NCBI RefSeq assembly: GCF_025642975.1
Contig: NZ_JANZKJ010000020.1
Span: 1-64,000, forward strand
Source of the DNA: Pseudomonas sp. RIT-PI-S
GTDB lineage: Bacteria; Pseudomonadota; Gammaproteobacteria; Pseudomonadales; Pseudomonadaceae
DNA: 64,000 nt
Direction of reading: 5' to 3'
This document shows positions 33,548 through 42,708 of the stretch, piece by piece. The notes under the pieces are model-generated. The model was not told the origin of the DNA and did not search any database. It saw only the letters and a list, made by a program, of their open reading frames with translations. Position 1 is the first letter of the stretch; each line of letters opens with the position of its first letter. The position numbers were made by a program, and so were the translations under genes.

Positions 33548-34728
33548 TCAAAATTCCTGCTAAGCACCAACATGGCGATGTCGTCCGGCATCTCTCCAAG
33601 GGTGGCCAATCCGAACTTCTGGCGCAAGCCATCCAGGCTACCGCCTGCGGCCTTGACGATTTCCGGCAAGGCGGCTTCTTTATCTTTGAGCGTTTCTCCC
33701 GGCAAAAGGTCCAGAATGCCATCGGAGAACAATGTCAGGCTGAAGCGTTCCGGCAGCTCTACCACATGGTTGGTGTAACTGGCTTCATCGAACAGCCCCA
33801 CAGGCAAACCACGCCCTTGAAGATAATGCGCCTGGTCTCCGGTAAAGAACACCGGCAAAGGCAAGTGCCCGCCAATGCTATAGGTGAGCCGGCCCGTTTC
33901 TTCATTGATCACACCGCCCACCATCGTCACATGCTTGCCCAGCTTGCAGTTGATCAAACCACGGTTGATATGCGACAGCACATCGGAGGGCCTGAACTCG
34001 GGCATCAAACCGTTGCGCCTCGACTCAAACATCAGGCGGGTGGTCATGAATTTCAAGAGCACCGTGACGAATGCCGACGAAGCGCCATGCCCAGATACAT
34101 CCGCCAGATAAAATGCCACCCGGCGCTCATCGACGCGGAAACAATCAACGAAATCACCGGACAAGTACAGCGAGGGGATAATCTGGTGTTCGAAGCGAAA
34201 GCCGTCGGTTACCCAAGGGTTCACCGGAAGCATGTTCATCTGCACTTGACGGCCCGCGTTCTGGTCCTCTTGAAGCAGATGCAGGCTCGCTTCGAGTTCG
34301 CGATTGGCGGCCTCGAGTTTTTCTCGGTAGCGTTGGTTTTCGCGCATCAAGCGGGAGCGATCGAGCGCCCTGTGCACGGAGTGCTCAAGCACCGCGAGGT
34401 CTTCCAGCGGCTTGATGAGGTAGTCCGCCGCGCCCAGGCGCAATGCTTCTACCGCGTCGCTCATCACGCCTGCACCGGACACCACGATGACTGGAACGCC
34501 GGCACCTCGCTCGCTGATCTGCCGAATGATTTCCAGGCCGCCGATCTGTGGCATGCGCAGGTCACAGATGATCAGGTCAGGGCGTGTTTCCTCGAACACT
34601 TCCAGGCCGCGCTGGCCATTACTGGCCTGCAGAACGAGGAAGCCGCTGTCTTCCAGGTAGGCGGCCAGGCTGGCGCGCACTACATCGTCATCGTCGATTA
34701 TGAGCAGCGTTGCACTGGAGTTTTGCAT
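33544..34728 (-). CDS. rssB: Response regulator with PP2C-type phosphatase domain (RssB)
   Basis: It is predicted to receive a phosphoryl signal and dephosphorylate the neighbouring STAS protein. The 394-residue product has a receiver domain (residues 7-120) with IDDDDVV and phospho-acceptor D56 in ICDLRMP. A coiled coil spans about 128-165. A SpoIIE/PP2C phosphatase domain (190-390) has metal-binding motifs DFVDCF, ADVSGHG, SDGILDL and PDDIAML. The start at 34728 gives the family length; the frame is open upstream without homology. It is coupled to rssC. Confidence 0.93.
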   Translation of the reverse strand: MQNSSATLLIIDDDDVVRASLAAYLEDSGFLVLQASNGQRGLEVFEETRPDLIICDLRMPQIGGLEIIRQISERGAGVPVIVVSGAGVMSDAVEALRLGAADYLIKPLEDLAVLEHSVHRALDRSRLMRENQRYREKLEAANRELEASLHLLQEDQNAGRQVQMNMLPVNPWVTDGFRFEHQIIPSLYLSGDFVDCFRVDERRVAFYLADVSGHGASSAFVTVLLKFMTTRLMFESRRNGLMPEFRPSDVLSHINRGLINCKLGKHVTMVGGVINEETGRLTYSIGGHLPLPVFFTGDQAHYLQGRGLPVGLFDEASYTNHVVELPERFSLTLFSDGILDLLPGETLKDKEAALPEIVKAAGGSLDGLRQKFGLATLGEMPDDIAMLVLSRNFE

Positions 34729-34999
34729 TTGGGCAAACGGCGCCAGAAATGGGTTGGCATCAGGAAGGCTCGGCCGGGGCTGGACGGCATTGCTGGTTTC
34801 TTTTCTAGCCCCTCCTGTACGGTGTAGGTCAATTAACCCTGCACGGCAAATATTGGAGGTGCCCTGTAAGGCGCAGACGGTACTCCCATCCGCCTGGCGT
34901 TTCAAGCGGGCACCGATGGTCGCACGGCCCCTTTACACCGTAATTGACGCGGCGTTATAAAACCGTGAAAGCTTTTTGTCCCAATCGAAGGAAGAGAAC

Positions 35000-35296
35000 A
35001 TGGGCCAGCTGGACCAGCAGTACAGCGAAAAACGGGATTTCATTCGCATGACGGTCGACGCCGAGGTCACCGCCACGGCACGTGGAGAGCGAATTCAGGC
35101 CATTTGTCATGACCTTTCAGGGAATGGCATTCAATTGCGGGCTAAATGCCAATGGGAGGCGGGCGACAAGGTGCAGGTGCACTTGCCATCCCACTCCCGT
35201 GAACTCGCGGATTACGACGCTACTACAGAAGTAGTGCGGGTCGAAGAACTGGCAGACGGTTACCGCTTGCTGGGGCTAAGCGTTATCAAGGAATAA
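35000..35296 (+). CDS. PilZ-domain protein (c-di-GMP binding)
   Basis: It probably binds cyclic di-GMP. The 98-residue product is a single PilZ domain with the RxxxR motif in KRDFIRM (about residues 13-18) and DLSGNGIQL for the D/NxSxxG motif, followed by a closing beta barrel. GGAAGAG lies upstream of the ATG at 35000. It is divergent from rssB across 271 bp and convergent with mlaA. The target is unknown. Confidence 0.88.
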   Translation: MGQLDQQYSEKRDFIRMTVDAEVTATARGERIQAICHDLSGNGIQLRAKCQWEAGDKVQVHLPSHSRELADYDATTEVVRVEELADGYRLLGLSVIKE

Positions 35297-35302
35297 CGCA
35301 GC

Positions 35303-35327
35303 GGGGAGGCGCGCAATGCCCCTCCCC
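35303..35327. terminator. Hairpin between convergent pilZ and mlaA genes
   Basis: GGGGAGG (35303-35309) pairs with CCTCCCC (35321-35327) across an 11-nt loop, directly after the PilZ stop codon and before the mlaA stop. There is no T run, so intrinsic termination would be weak. Confidence 0.4.
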
Positions 35328-35341
35328 TGCCTACTCTGGAA

Positions 35342-36043
35342 TCAGAAGTCGTCTTCTACCTTGCCATCCTTGACCTTGAACTCGCGGTTCTGGAGGTAGG
35401 CATTGCGCAAGAACACGTACTTGTCGCCGTTGATCAGCTTCTCAGCAGACAGCAGGCTGGCCCGGGTATCGATGATGTCCGCGCCGAGTATGGTATTGCG
35501 CGTAGGTACATGGTCGATGTACCGATACGGGCGAGCATAGGTATCCGGGTATTTGCCAATAGCGTCTCGAACAGTGCTCGGGCCGAAGAACGGCAGCATC
35601 ACATAAGGCCCGCTGGCCACGCCCCAATAGCCGAGCGTCTGGCCGAAGTCCTCGTCACTGCGTCGCAAGCCCATGCGGGTGCCCACATCAAAGAACCCCA
35701 AAACCCCGAAGGTGGTGTTGAAGATCAGCCGCGCCGTGTCCTTGCCAGCCTCGGCGGGCTTGGCCTGGAGCACATTATTTACCAGGTTTGTGACGTCGCC
35801 CACATTCCTGAACATATTATGAATGCCGTCCTCGAGAAACTGCGGTGTCACAGCTTCATAGCCCTTGGCAAGAGGCTTGAGGGTGTAGGTGTCGAGCGTG
35901 TCGTTGAAGCGGAAGATCGCCCGGTTCACACCTTCCCAGGGGTCTTCATCCGCCGCTAGGCCAAGCGCTGGCACCACGGCCAGACCTACCGCCAGGCAAG
36001 TTCCGGCGAAACGATTGAACAGGGCCACACCCTTGCAACGCAT
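35342..36043 (-). CDS. mlaA: MlaA/VacJ-family outer-membrane lipid-asymmetry protein
   Basis: It removes misplaced phospholipids from the outer leaflet of the outer membrane, passing them to MlaC. From the ATG at 36043 (GAGGA 7 nt upstream) the product has 233 residues. It has a signal peptide ending ALGLAA and the family core DPWEGVNRAIFRFNDTLD, NNVLQAKP and LGYWGVASGPYVMLPFFGP. No lipobox Cys is at the cleavage site, so unlike E. coli MlaA it may not be lipidated. It is monocistronic here. Confidence 0.92.
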   Translation of the reverse strand: MRCKGVALFNRFAGTCLAVGLAVVPALGLAADEDPWEGVNRAIFRFNDTLDTYTLKPLAKGYEAVTPQFLEDGIHNMFRNVGDVTNLVNNVLQAKPAEAGKDTARLIFNTTFGVLGFFDVGTRMGLRRSDEDFGQTLGYWGVASGPYVMLPFFGPSTVRDAIGKYPDTYARPYRYIDHVPTRNTILGADIIDTRASLLSAEKLINGDKYVFLRNAYLQNREFKVKDGKVEDDF

Positions 36044-36244
36044 AAGCAATTCCTCATGGATAAGGGCAAACGATCCTGCGCATGCCCGCTTCAAAACGTC
36101 CTCAGTATAAGACTTAAGTACGCCCTTGCGCAGGCGGGCGTCGGCGGCATTGCACGTTAATGTCGCCTAAGCTGATGACGATGCAAGGGATTTTTTACCA
36201 GCTTCCGGCGGTCAATGCCTGTGTCTACTTACAAGGAGAACGTT

Positions 36245-36508
36245 ATGCCGGTCCAAGAACTGCAAGCCCAACTGGACGCCCTGCGCGAGGAGCTGGACCG
36301 AAACCCTCCTGCCACCCAGGAAGAGCGAGATGAACTTGCCCAACTGATGCAGCAGATCGAAGCAAGGGTTCAGCTCGAGAATGCCACTCACGCCGACAGC
36401 CTTGTGGACAACGTGAACTACGCCGCGGAGCGCTTCGAAGTGAAGCATCCAGGCCTTGCTGGGGCGCTGCGCAACGTCATCCAGACCCTAGGCAATATCG
36501 GCGTCTAG
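36245..36508 (+). CDS. DUF4404 family protein
   Basis: This is a small conserved Pseudomonas protein of unknown role. The 87-residue product starts MPVQELQAQLDALREEL, is heptad-like and acidic through residue 50, and ends with HPGLAGALRNVIQTLGNIGV. AAGGAG precedes the ATG. It is convergent with queF. Confidence 0.82.
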   Translation: MPVQELQAQLDALREELDRNPPATQEERDELAQLMQQIEARVQLENATHADSLVDNVNYAAERFEVKHPGLAGALRNVIQTLGNIGV

Positions 36509-36543
36509 CCCCACCCACGCGTGCACCCGTTTGCCGCCCGCGC

Positions 36544-37374
36544 TTACTGACGCACCAGCCTGGCGTTATCGAAGGCAACGGCGTGGGTGCTGCGATAGGG
36601 GTTGATGTCCAGCCCGCCACGGCGCACATAACGTGCGAACACCGTCAAACGCTCTGGCTTGAGCAGGCGCTGCAGATCGAGGAACACCCGCTCCACGCAT
36701 TGTTCGTGGAAGTCGGAATGCTCGCGGAAGCTCACCAGATAGGCTAGGAAGCTGGCGTGGTCCAAGGCCGCGCCAGTATAGCTGACCGCCAGGCTGCCCC
36801 AATCGGGTTGGCCCGTTACCGGGCAATTGGAACGCAGCAGATGGCTATGCAGGCTCTCTTCCACAATCGTGCCTTCGTCGCAGCGCAGTAGCTCCGGCCG
36901 TGGGTGGCGGTAGTCGCTGGGGGCAATATCCAGATCGTCCACGCAAACGCCAGGCAGCCCCGCTACGCCCTCGGCCTGGACCTCCGCCAGTGTCCGGATG
37001 CGCACGCCTACCGGCTTGCCCGCTGCGGCAGATAAGTCTCGCTCCAGGCAAACCCGCAGCGCTTCATCGGTTTCGAACGGCGTCTGGTTGAGGGAGTTGA
37101 GGTACAGCTTGAAGGACTTGGACTCGATGATGTTGGGCGAGTCCGCCGGGATCGCGAACTCGCCAATGGCTACCACCGGTTTTCCGGACGGCAGCAACCA
37201 GGACAATTCATAGCAGTTCCACAGGTCCACGCCCACATAGGGCAAGGTGCTGGCGGTCAAGCCCAGCTCGGCCCACTTTGCCAGGCGAGGAATGGGAAAC
37301 AACAGGCTGGGCGTGTAGGTGGACACATACTGGCTGGCTTTGCCCAAGGGCGAGTGTTCGGCGGCGGGATGCAT
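36544..37374 (-). CDS. queF: NADPH-dependent preQ0 reductase QueF (bimodular)
   Basis: It reduces 7-cyano-7-deazaguanine to preQ1 for queuosine in tRNA. The 276-residue length is the two-domain form. The N-terminal half has the QueF motif ESKSFKLYLNS. The C-terminal half has catalytic Cys in RSNCPVTGQPDWG and the Asp in the same segment. It is a single-gene unit between DUF4404 and the CBS-domain gene. Confidence 0.97.
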   Translation of the reverse strand: MHPAAEHSPLGKASQYVSTYTPSLLFPIPRLAKWAELGLTASTLPYVGVDLWNCYELSWLLPSGKPVVAIGEFAIPADSPNIIESKSFKLYLNSLNQTPFETDEALRVCLERDLSAAAGKPVGVRIRTLAEVQAEGVAGLPGVCVDDLDIAPSDYRHPRPELLRCDEGTIVEESLHSHLLRSNCPVTGQPDWGSLAVSYTGAALDHASFLAYLVSFREHSDFHEQCVERVFLDLQRLLKPERLTVFARYVRRGGLDINPYRSTHAVAFDNARLVRQ

Positions 37375-37564
37375 CGTGGCGGACCTGAAAAACGAAAGGC
37401 GGCTATTCTACCGGCTTGGCGCTCCCGCCTGCACCCTGCCCCCGGCCGCTGATCAGTAAATTCAATCGGTGGGATGCGCGCCCTCTACTTGTCGGTTCGC
37501 CCAGTGTGAACGATGCTTGCTCAGCCAATGTGCGACCTTCCTACCAACAACAACGGGGCCGGCC

Positions 37565-37999
37565 ATGAAAACAGTAGCGCAACTTATCAAGCTCAAGACG
37601 CACGTTGACGTCTTCACCATCGGCCCAGACCAGATGGTGCTGGACGCCCTGAAGCTTATGGCCGAGAAGAACGTAGGTGCCCTGCCGGTGGTGGAGAATG
37701 GCCAGGTAGTCGGCGTGGTGAGCGAGCGAGACTATGCCCGCAAGATGGTCCTGGCCGGGCGCTCTTCGGTAGGTACGCCGGTACGGGCGATCATGAGCGC
37801 CCCGGTGGTGACCGTTGGCCCGAGCGAAAGCGTGGAGCGGTGCATGAACACGATGACCGACAGCCATTTGCGCCATCTGCCGGTAGTGGAGGACGGGCAA
37901 TTGGTGGGCCTGTTGTCCATCGGCGACCTGGTCAAGGAAGCGATCGCCGAACAGGCCAGCCTGATCAATCAGCTCGAGCAGTACATCCGCGGTGAGTGA
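37565..37999 (+). CDS. Tandem CBS-domain protein
   Basis: It is a predicted nucleotide-sensing protein without a catalytic domain. The 144-residue product holds two CBS repeats, about residues 8-60 and 75-130. They contain VDALKLMAEKNVGALPVV-like and RCMNTMTDSHLRHLPVVEDG helix-strand blocks, each closing with VVGVVSERD or LVGLLSIGD. Start 37565 begins MKTVAQLI; the frame is open upstream, but the start region is not conserved there. The target is unknown. Confidence 0.9.
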   Translation: MKTVAQLIKLKTHVDVFTIGPDQMVLDALKLMAEKNVGALPVVENGQVVGVVSERDYARKMVLAGRSSVGTPVRAIMSAPVVTVGPSESVERCMNTMTDSHLRHLPVVEDGQLVGLLSIGDLVKEAIAEQASLINQLEQYIRGE

Positions 38000-38019
38000 C
38001 ACTCACCGCGAGCGCCGGT

Positions 38020-39264
38020 TTATTCGTAGCGCAAGGCGTAGGCCGGCTCGACCTGCGAGGCACGCCAGGCGGGGTACAGGGTTGCCAGGAAGCTCAGCAC
38101 CAGCCCTGCCCCGCTGACCAACGCGACATCTGGCCACTGCAACTGCGACGGCAGATTGCTGATGAAGTACACATCGGAGGTAAAGATGTGCTGGCCGGTG
38201 ACGCGCTCCAGCCAGCCGACGATCTGGCTCACGTTCAGCGCCACCACGATGCCCAGCACGCTTCCCACCAGCGTGCCGATGACGCCGATGATGCTGCCCT
38301 GAACCATGAAGGTGGCCATCACCTGCCGCGGGGTGGCACCGATGGTTCGCAAAATGGCAATGTCCGCGCCCTTCTCGTTCACCACCATCACCAGCGTGGC
38401 GATGATGTTGAACGCTGCCACCGCAACGATCATCAGCAACAATAGCCCGATCATGGTTTTTTCCATTTTCATCGCGGCAAACAGGCTGCCCTGGGTATGG
38501 GTCCAGTCGTCGGGGTGATACCCCTGCCCCAGTTGGCCAGAAATGCTTTTGGCGACCTCTGGCGCGGCCCAGAGATCACGAACCTTCAAGCGCACGCTCT
38601 GGACCTGCCCAGGCTGCCACTTCTGGATGTCCGCGGCGTCCGCCATGTGAATCAACGCCAGCGAGCCGTCGATTTCCGCGCCTACACGGAAGATCCCTAC
38701 CACGTTCAAGCGCTGCATGCGCGGAGTGATGCCGCCTGGGGCGTTGCTCGCTTCCGGCACGATCAGCGTGAGCTTGTCGCCTACCCCCAGGCGGAACCGC
38801 CTGGCAGTGATATCGCCGATCACTACCCCATATTCACCCGGCACCAATTGCTGCAGGCTGCCTTGGGTAATGTGGCTGGCAACGATGGACACCTTGGCTT
38901 CTTGTGCGGGGTCCACGCCGCTGAGCTGGATCGGTTGCATCGCGCCTTTATAGGAGAGCATGCCATCGAGTTCGGTAAACGGCGCCGCGGCGACCACCTC
39001 CGGATTACGCAGCGCCGCCTCGGCCACCGGGCGCCAGTCGTTGAGCGGGGTATCCCCCACCACGGTGGCGTGCGGCACCATGCCAAGGATCCGCGCGCTC
39101 ATCTCCCGCTGGAAGCCGTTCATGACCGAAAGCACCACGATCATGGCCAGCACGCCTAGCGCCAGGCCGATCATCGAGGTCATGGAGATGAAGGAAATGA
39201 AGTGATTGCGGCGCTTGGCACGGGTGTAACGAGCGCCGATGAAGAGGGGCAAGGGTCTGAACAT
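38020..39264 (-). CDS. lolE: LolC/LolE-family lipoprotein-releasing permease (downstream copy)
   Basis: It is a transmembrane subunit of the LolCDE ABC transporter that extracts lipoproteins from the inner membrane for LolA. The 414-residue product has an N-terminal helix (RRNHFISFISMTSMIGLALGVLAMIVVL) and a large periplasmic domain. Three C-terminal helices follow, including the MacB/LolC-type loop region NVIATLVMVV-like NIIATLVMVVNEKGADIAILR. It is transcribed lolC-lolD-lolE. Assignment of E versus C rests on position. Confidence 0.92.
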   Translation of the reverse strand: MFRPLPLFIGARYTRAKRRNHFISFISMTSMIGLALGVLAMIVVLSVMNGFQREMSARILGMVPHATVVGDTPLNDWRPVAEAALRNPEVVAAAPFTELDGMLSYKGAMQPIQLSGVDPAQEAKVSIVASHITQGSLQQLVPGEYGVVIGDITARRFRLGVGDKLTLIVPEASNAPGGITPRMQRLNVVGIFRVGAEIDGSLALIHMADAADIQKWQPGQVQSVRLKVRDLWAAPEVAKSISGQLGQGYHPDDWTHTQGSLFAAMKMEKTMIGLLLLMIVAVAAFNIIATLVMVVNEKGADIAILRTIGATPRQVMATFMVQGSIIGVIGTLVGSVLGIVVALNVSQIVGWLERVTGQHIFTSDVYFISNLPSQLQWPDVALVSGAGLVLSFLATLYPAWRASQVEPAYALRYE

Positions 39265-39315
39265 GCGCGGGCACCGTGGAAAATAAAGGCGGGAGGCGGC
39301 GAGCGCCCCCGGGAA

Positions 39316-39999
39316 TCAGAGCGGCACCAGCCGGCCTTCGTCCAGTTTGAGCACGCGATCCATCTGCCGGGCCAGGGCCGGGTCATGGGTCACGACCAAA
39401 AAGGCGGTACGCAGCGAACGGCTCAGCTCCAGCATCAGGTCCTGAATGCCTTGAGCGGTATGTTGGTCCAGGTTACCGGTAGGCTCGTCGAGCATGACCA
39501 GCCCGGGGCGGTTCACCAACGCGCGTGCAATAGCCACTCGCTGGCGTTCGCCGCCGGACAGCTCCGCGGGCTTGTGCGCCAAGCGGTGCCCCAGGCCGAC
39601 CCGCTCGAGCAGCTCGGTCGCTCGTTGGCGAGCTTCTGGAATGGGGGTGCGGCCAATCAACAGCGGCATGCACACGTTTTCCAGCGCGGTAAACTCAGCG
39701 AGCAGGTGGTGGAACTGATAAACGAAGCCCAGTGCGCGATTGCGCAGCAGGCCGCGGTCTCGCTCATTGAGCGAGGACAACTGCTCGCCGGCCAGCCACA
39801 CGCTGCCCTGGCTTGGGGTGTCCAGGCCGCCGAGGAGGTTGAGCAGCGTACTCTTGCCCGAACCTGAAGTCCCCACGATCGCCACCCGCTCGCCGGCATA
39901 CAGCTCCAGCTCCAGGTTCGCCAACACCACCACTGATTCCGGGCCCTCTTCATAGGCCTTGCCCAGGTTGCGGCAACTCAGTACGGCTTTTTCACTCAT
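39316..39999 (-). CDS. lolD: Lipoprotein-releasing ABC ATPase LolD
   Basis: It powers LolCDE. The 227-residue product from the ATG at 39999 (MSEKAVLSCRNLGKAYEEGP) has Walker A GTSGSGKS, signature LSGGERQRVAIARAL and Walker B VMLDEPTGN, plus the LolD-typical VYQFHHLLAEFTALENV. A second ATG at 40014, preceded by GGAGG 9 nt away and overlapping the lolC stop, would add five residues. The repeat MSELGMSEK makes the true start ambiguous. It lies between its two permeases. Confidence 0.95.
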   Translation of the reverse strand: MSEKAVLSCRNLGKAYEEGPESVVVLANLELELYAGERVAIVGTSGSGKSTLLNLLGGLDTPSQGSVWLAGEQLSSLNERDRGLLRNRALGFVYQFHHLLAEFTALENVCMPLLIGRTPIPEARQRATELLERVGLGHRLAHKPAELSGGERQRVAIARALVNRPGLVMLDEPTGNLDQHTAQGIQDLMLELSRSLRTAFLVVTHDPALARQMDRVLKLDEGRLVPL

Positions 40000-40006
40000 G
40001 CCCAAT

Positions 40007-41254
40007 TCACTCATAACGTAGCGCCTCCGCAGGCTGGGTGCGCGCTGCGCGCCAGGCCGGGTACAACGTGGCAAGGAAACTCAAGGCCAGCGCCGCACCA
40101 CAGACCAGGAGCACGTCCTGGGCCATCAGCTGCGACGGGATGTAATCGATGAAGTAGACGTCCGGGTTGAGGAATTTATGCCCGAGGAGCCCTTCGAGGC
40201 CGGCGATGGCCCGGCTCACGTTCAGCGCGCCGAGGACGCCGAGGGCGCCGCCCACCAAGGTACCGATCACCCCGATGATGGTGCCCTGAACCATGAACAC
40301 GCCCATGATCTGCCGTGGGGTCATGCCCAGCGTACGCAAGATGGCGATGTCGCCTCGCTTGTCGTTCACCACCATCACCAGGGTGGAAATGATGTTGAAC
40401 GCCGCCACCGCAACGATCAGCAGCAACAGCAGGCCGATCATGTTCTTTTCCATGCGGATGGCCTGGTACAGGTTGCCATGGGTGCGGGTCCAATCGCGGG
40501 TGTAATAGTCCGCGCCGAGCTGTTGGGCAAGCTGGTAGGCCCCTCGGGGTGCCTGGAACAGATCGTCGAACTTGAGCCGCAACCCCTGCACCTCTCCGGC
40601 TTTCCAGCGGTGCAGGCGGCCGAGGTCCTCGAGGTTGGCCAGGCCCAGGTAGCCGTCGATTTCACCGGCGCCCACGTGGAAGATGCCGGTGACGGTGAAG
40701 CGCTTCATGCGCGGGAACATCCCGGCCGGGGTAACGGTGACCTCAGGGGCCACGAAGGTGACCTTGTCGCCTACCTTCACGCCGAGCTTGGTGGCCGCTT
40801 TGTCACCGATCATCAGGCCAAAACCGCCGCTGGCGAGGTCCGCCAGCTGGCCTTCGCGGAGAAAGGCGTCGACGATCGAAACCTTCGCCTCCTGGGCAGG
40901 GTCGATACCGTTGAGCAACACCTTCTGGACCTGGCCATCGTGGGTCAACAGCCCTTGCAGCTGAGTGAAGGGCGCAACGGCGGCGACACCAGGATACTGC
41001 CCTGCCTTGGCGGCAAGTGCCGGCCAGTCGGCGATGGGCTGGGCGGCTTCGATGGTGGCGTGGGGCACCATGCCCAGCACGCGGTTGCGCATCTCGCGGT
41101 CGAAACCGTTCATGACCGACAGCACCACGATCATCACGATCACGCCCAGCGCCAGGCCGGTCATGGAGGTCAGTGAAATAAACGAAACGAAATGATTCCG
41201 ACGCCTGGCGCGGGTGTAGCGCGCGCCGATGAAGGCAAATAGAGGTCTGAACAT
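40007..41254 (-). CDS. lolC: LolC/LolE-family lipoprotein-releasing permease (upstream copy)
   Basis: It is the first gene of the lolCDE operon and a paralogue of the downstream permease. The 415-residue product starts MFRPLFAFIGARYTRARRR and has one N-terminal helix (about 26-48). A periplasmic domain and three C-terminal helices follow, with NIISTLVMVVNDKRGDIAILRTLG between them. The start at 41254 mirrors the paralogue's start; the open frame continues upstream without homology. Confidence 0.93.
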   Translation of the reverse strand: MFRPLFAFIGARYTRARRRNHFVSFISLTSMTGLALGVIVMIVVLSVMNGFDREMRNRVLGMVPHATIEAAQPIADWPALAAKAGQYPGVAAVAPFTQLQGLLTHDGQVQKVLLNGIDPAQEAKVSIVDAFLREGQLADLASGGFGLMIGDKAATKLGVKVGDKVTFVAPEVTVTPAGMFPRMKRFTVTGIFHVGAGEIDGYLGLANLEDLGRLHRWKAGEVQGLRLKFDDLFQAPRGAYQLAQQLGADYYTRDWTRTHGNLYQAIRMEKNMIGLLLLLIVAVAAFNIISTLVMVVNDKRGDIAILRTLGMTPRQIMGVFMVQGTIIGVIGTLVGGALGVLGALNVSRAIAGLEGLLGHKFLNPDVYFIDYIPSQLMAQDVLLVCGAALALSFLATLYPAWRAARTQPAEALRYE

Positions 41255-41346
41255 GTAAGTGCTTGTTCGAGTGAAAGGAACATCCGTGTGGCGAGGCCGC
41301 CGCAGCGGTCGTACACTCGGACCACAACCGCCAACTTGGGTTCGCC

Positions 41347-41919
41347 ATGCCGACATCAGATGACGCAGAGCGCCGCGAATACTACCGTATCGAGGACCGC
41401 ATCGCACTTGAAATAACCCCGCTGGACGACTCGCTCGAAGCGCCGTCGGAGGGATCGCCGCTGTTCAACCTGCTCAGTGAACTGCACTTGAGCGAGTTCG
41501 AATCCCAGCACTTGCTGCGCCAGTTGGGCGACGCCAACCGCGCGCTGAGCGGCTTCCTGAAAGCGCAGAACAAACGTATCGACCTGCTCAGCCAGGTGCT
41601 TGCGCAAATGCTGTTGGGTTCGCTCGGCGATCCACGCCCGGTCGTGATGTCCGAAGCCGGGCTGGACTTCCACAACCCCTCGCCGTTCGCCCCCGGCACC
41701 CGCCTGGACATGAAGATGGCGTTCATGCCGCAAGCGCTTGGCATGATGCTTCGGGCTCGCGTGGTGCACTGCAACACCCTGGCTGAAGGCGGCTATGCCA
41801 TCGGCGTGGAGTTCGAGGGCAGCACTGACGCCCAGCGTCAGCTGCTGGCCCGGTACGTCTTGCAGAAACAGGCGATGGAACGTCGCCAGGCCCGCGACCA
41901 GGCACTGGACGCAGTCTGA
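41347..41919 (+). CDS. PilZ-domain protein (190 aa)
   Basis: It is predicted to bind c-di-GMP. N-terminal ERREYYRIEDR contains an RxxxR-type motif, followed by a helical linker (about residues 40-100). A C-terminal PilZ barrel includes VMSEAGLDFHNPSPFAPG, where the usual D/NxSxxG reads MSEAGL. It is divergent from lolC, 92 bp away, and followed 24 nt later by the phosphodiesterase gene, so the two may be co-transcribed. Confidence 0.85.
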   Translation: MPTSDDAERREYYRIEDRIALEITPLDDSLEAPSEGSPLFNLLSELHLSEFESQHLLRQLGDANRALSGFLKAQNKRIDLLSQVLAQMLLGSLGDPRPVVMSEAGLDFHNPSPFAPGTRLDMKMAFMPQALGMMLRARVVHCNTLAEGGYAIGVEFEGSTDAQRQLLARYVLQKQAMERRQARDQALDAV

Positions 41920-41943
41920 CCCCACTACTACAAGGAACCAGCT

Positions 41944-42666
41944 GTGACCTTGATCTACGGCCACCGCGGCGCGAAAGGCGAAGCCCCCGAGAACACCCTT
42001 GCCAGTTTCCAGCAATGCCTGGAGCACGGCATAAAACGTTGCGAATTGGACTTGCACCTGTCCAGCGACGGCGAGCTGATGGTCATCCATGATCCGACCC
42101 TCAAGCGCACCACCGACCGCCGCGGCAAGGTCGTGGACTATACCGCCGATGAGCTGGCCGGGATCGATGCCCGCAAGGGCGGCCCAGGCTGGCGCACGCC
42201 CTGCCCCATCCCCCGGCTAGAAACCTTGTTCGAACAATGCCCTTTCGAGCACTGGCAACTGGAAGTGAAGAGCGCATCACGCACCCGGGCGGCGACCACG
42301 GTGCTGAACATCCGCGAGCTGGCCCAGCGCCATGGCCTGCTGGACAAGGTCACCATCACGTCGAGTTCGCGCGAGGTGCTACGCGCTGCGACTGACTTGG
42401 TACCGGACATTTCCCGCGGCCTGGTCGCTGAATACGCCTGGCTGGACCCGCTGAAGGTCGCGCAGAACTACGGCTGCCAGTTCCTGGCCCTGAACTGGAC
42501 CTTGTGCACTCCCGAGCGCCTGCTCAAGGCACAGCGCCAGGGCTTGCATGTGTCGGTATGGACGGTGAACGAACCGGCACTGATGCGCCGGCTCGCCGAT
42601 TTCGGCGTGGACAGCCTGATCACAGACTTTCCCGGTTTGGCCAGCGCCACCCTCGAGAATCGCTGA
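41944..42666 (+). CDS. Glycerophosphodiester phosphodiesterase
   Basis: It hydrolyses glycerophosphodiesters to glycerol-3-phosphate and alcohols. The 240-residue product starts at GTG (ACAAGGAACC upstream) and has the catalytic HRGAKGEAPENT (His8-Arg9) and ELDLHLSSDGELMVIHDP with the second catalytic His. VWTVNEPALMRRLADFGVDSLITDFP closes the TIM barrel. No signal peptide is seen, so it is cytoplasmic (UgpQ-like). Confidence 0.93.
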   Translation: MTLIYGHRGAKGEAPENTLASFQQCLEHGIKRCELDLHLSSDGELMVIHDPTLKRTTDRRGKVVDYTADELAGIDARKGGPGWRTPCPIPRLETLFEQCPFEHWQLEVKSASRTRAATTVLNIRELAQRHGLLDKVTITSSSREVLRAATDLVPDISRGLVAEYAWLDPLKVAQNYGCQFLALNWTLCTPERLLKAQRQGLHVSVWTVNEPALMRRLADFGVDSLITDFPGLASATLENR

Positions 42667-42708
42667 AGGCTTGCGCCCCGGCCGGCTCGGGCCACCGGCC
42701 GGAGCCGC

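Noticed and set aside
34976..35000. Upstream start for the PilZ protein at 34976
   Set aside because: The ATG at 35000 has a better ribosome site and matches the family N-terminus; the extra eight residues are not conserved-looking.
42676..42708. GC-rich palindrome (CCGGCCGG repeats) between the phosphodiesterase and sthA as a terminator
   Set aside because: Self-complementary but with no clear single stem followed by a T run on either strand.
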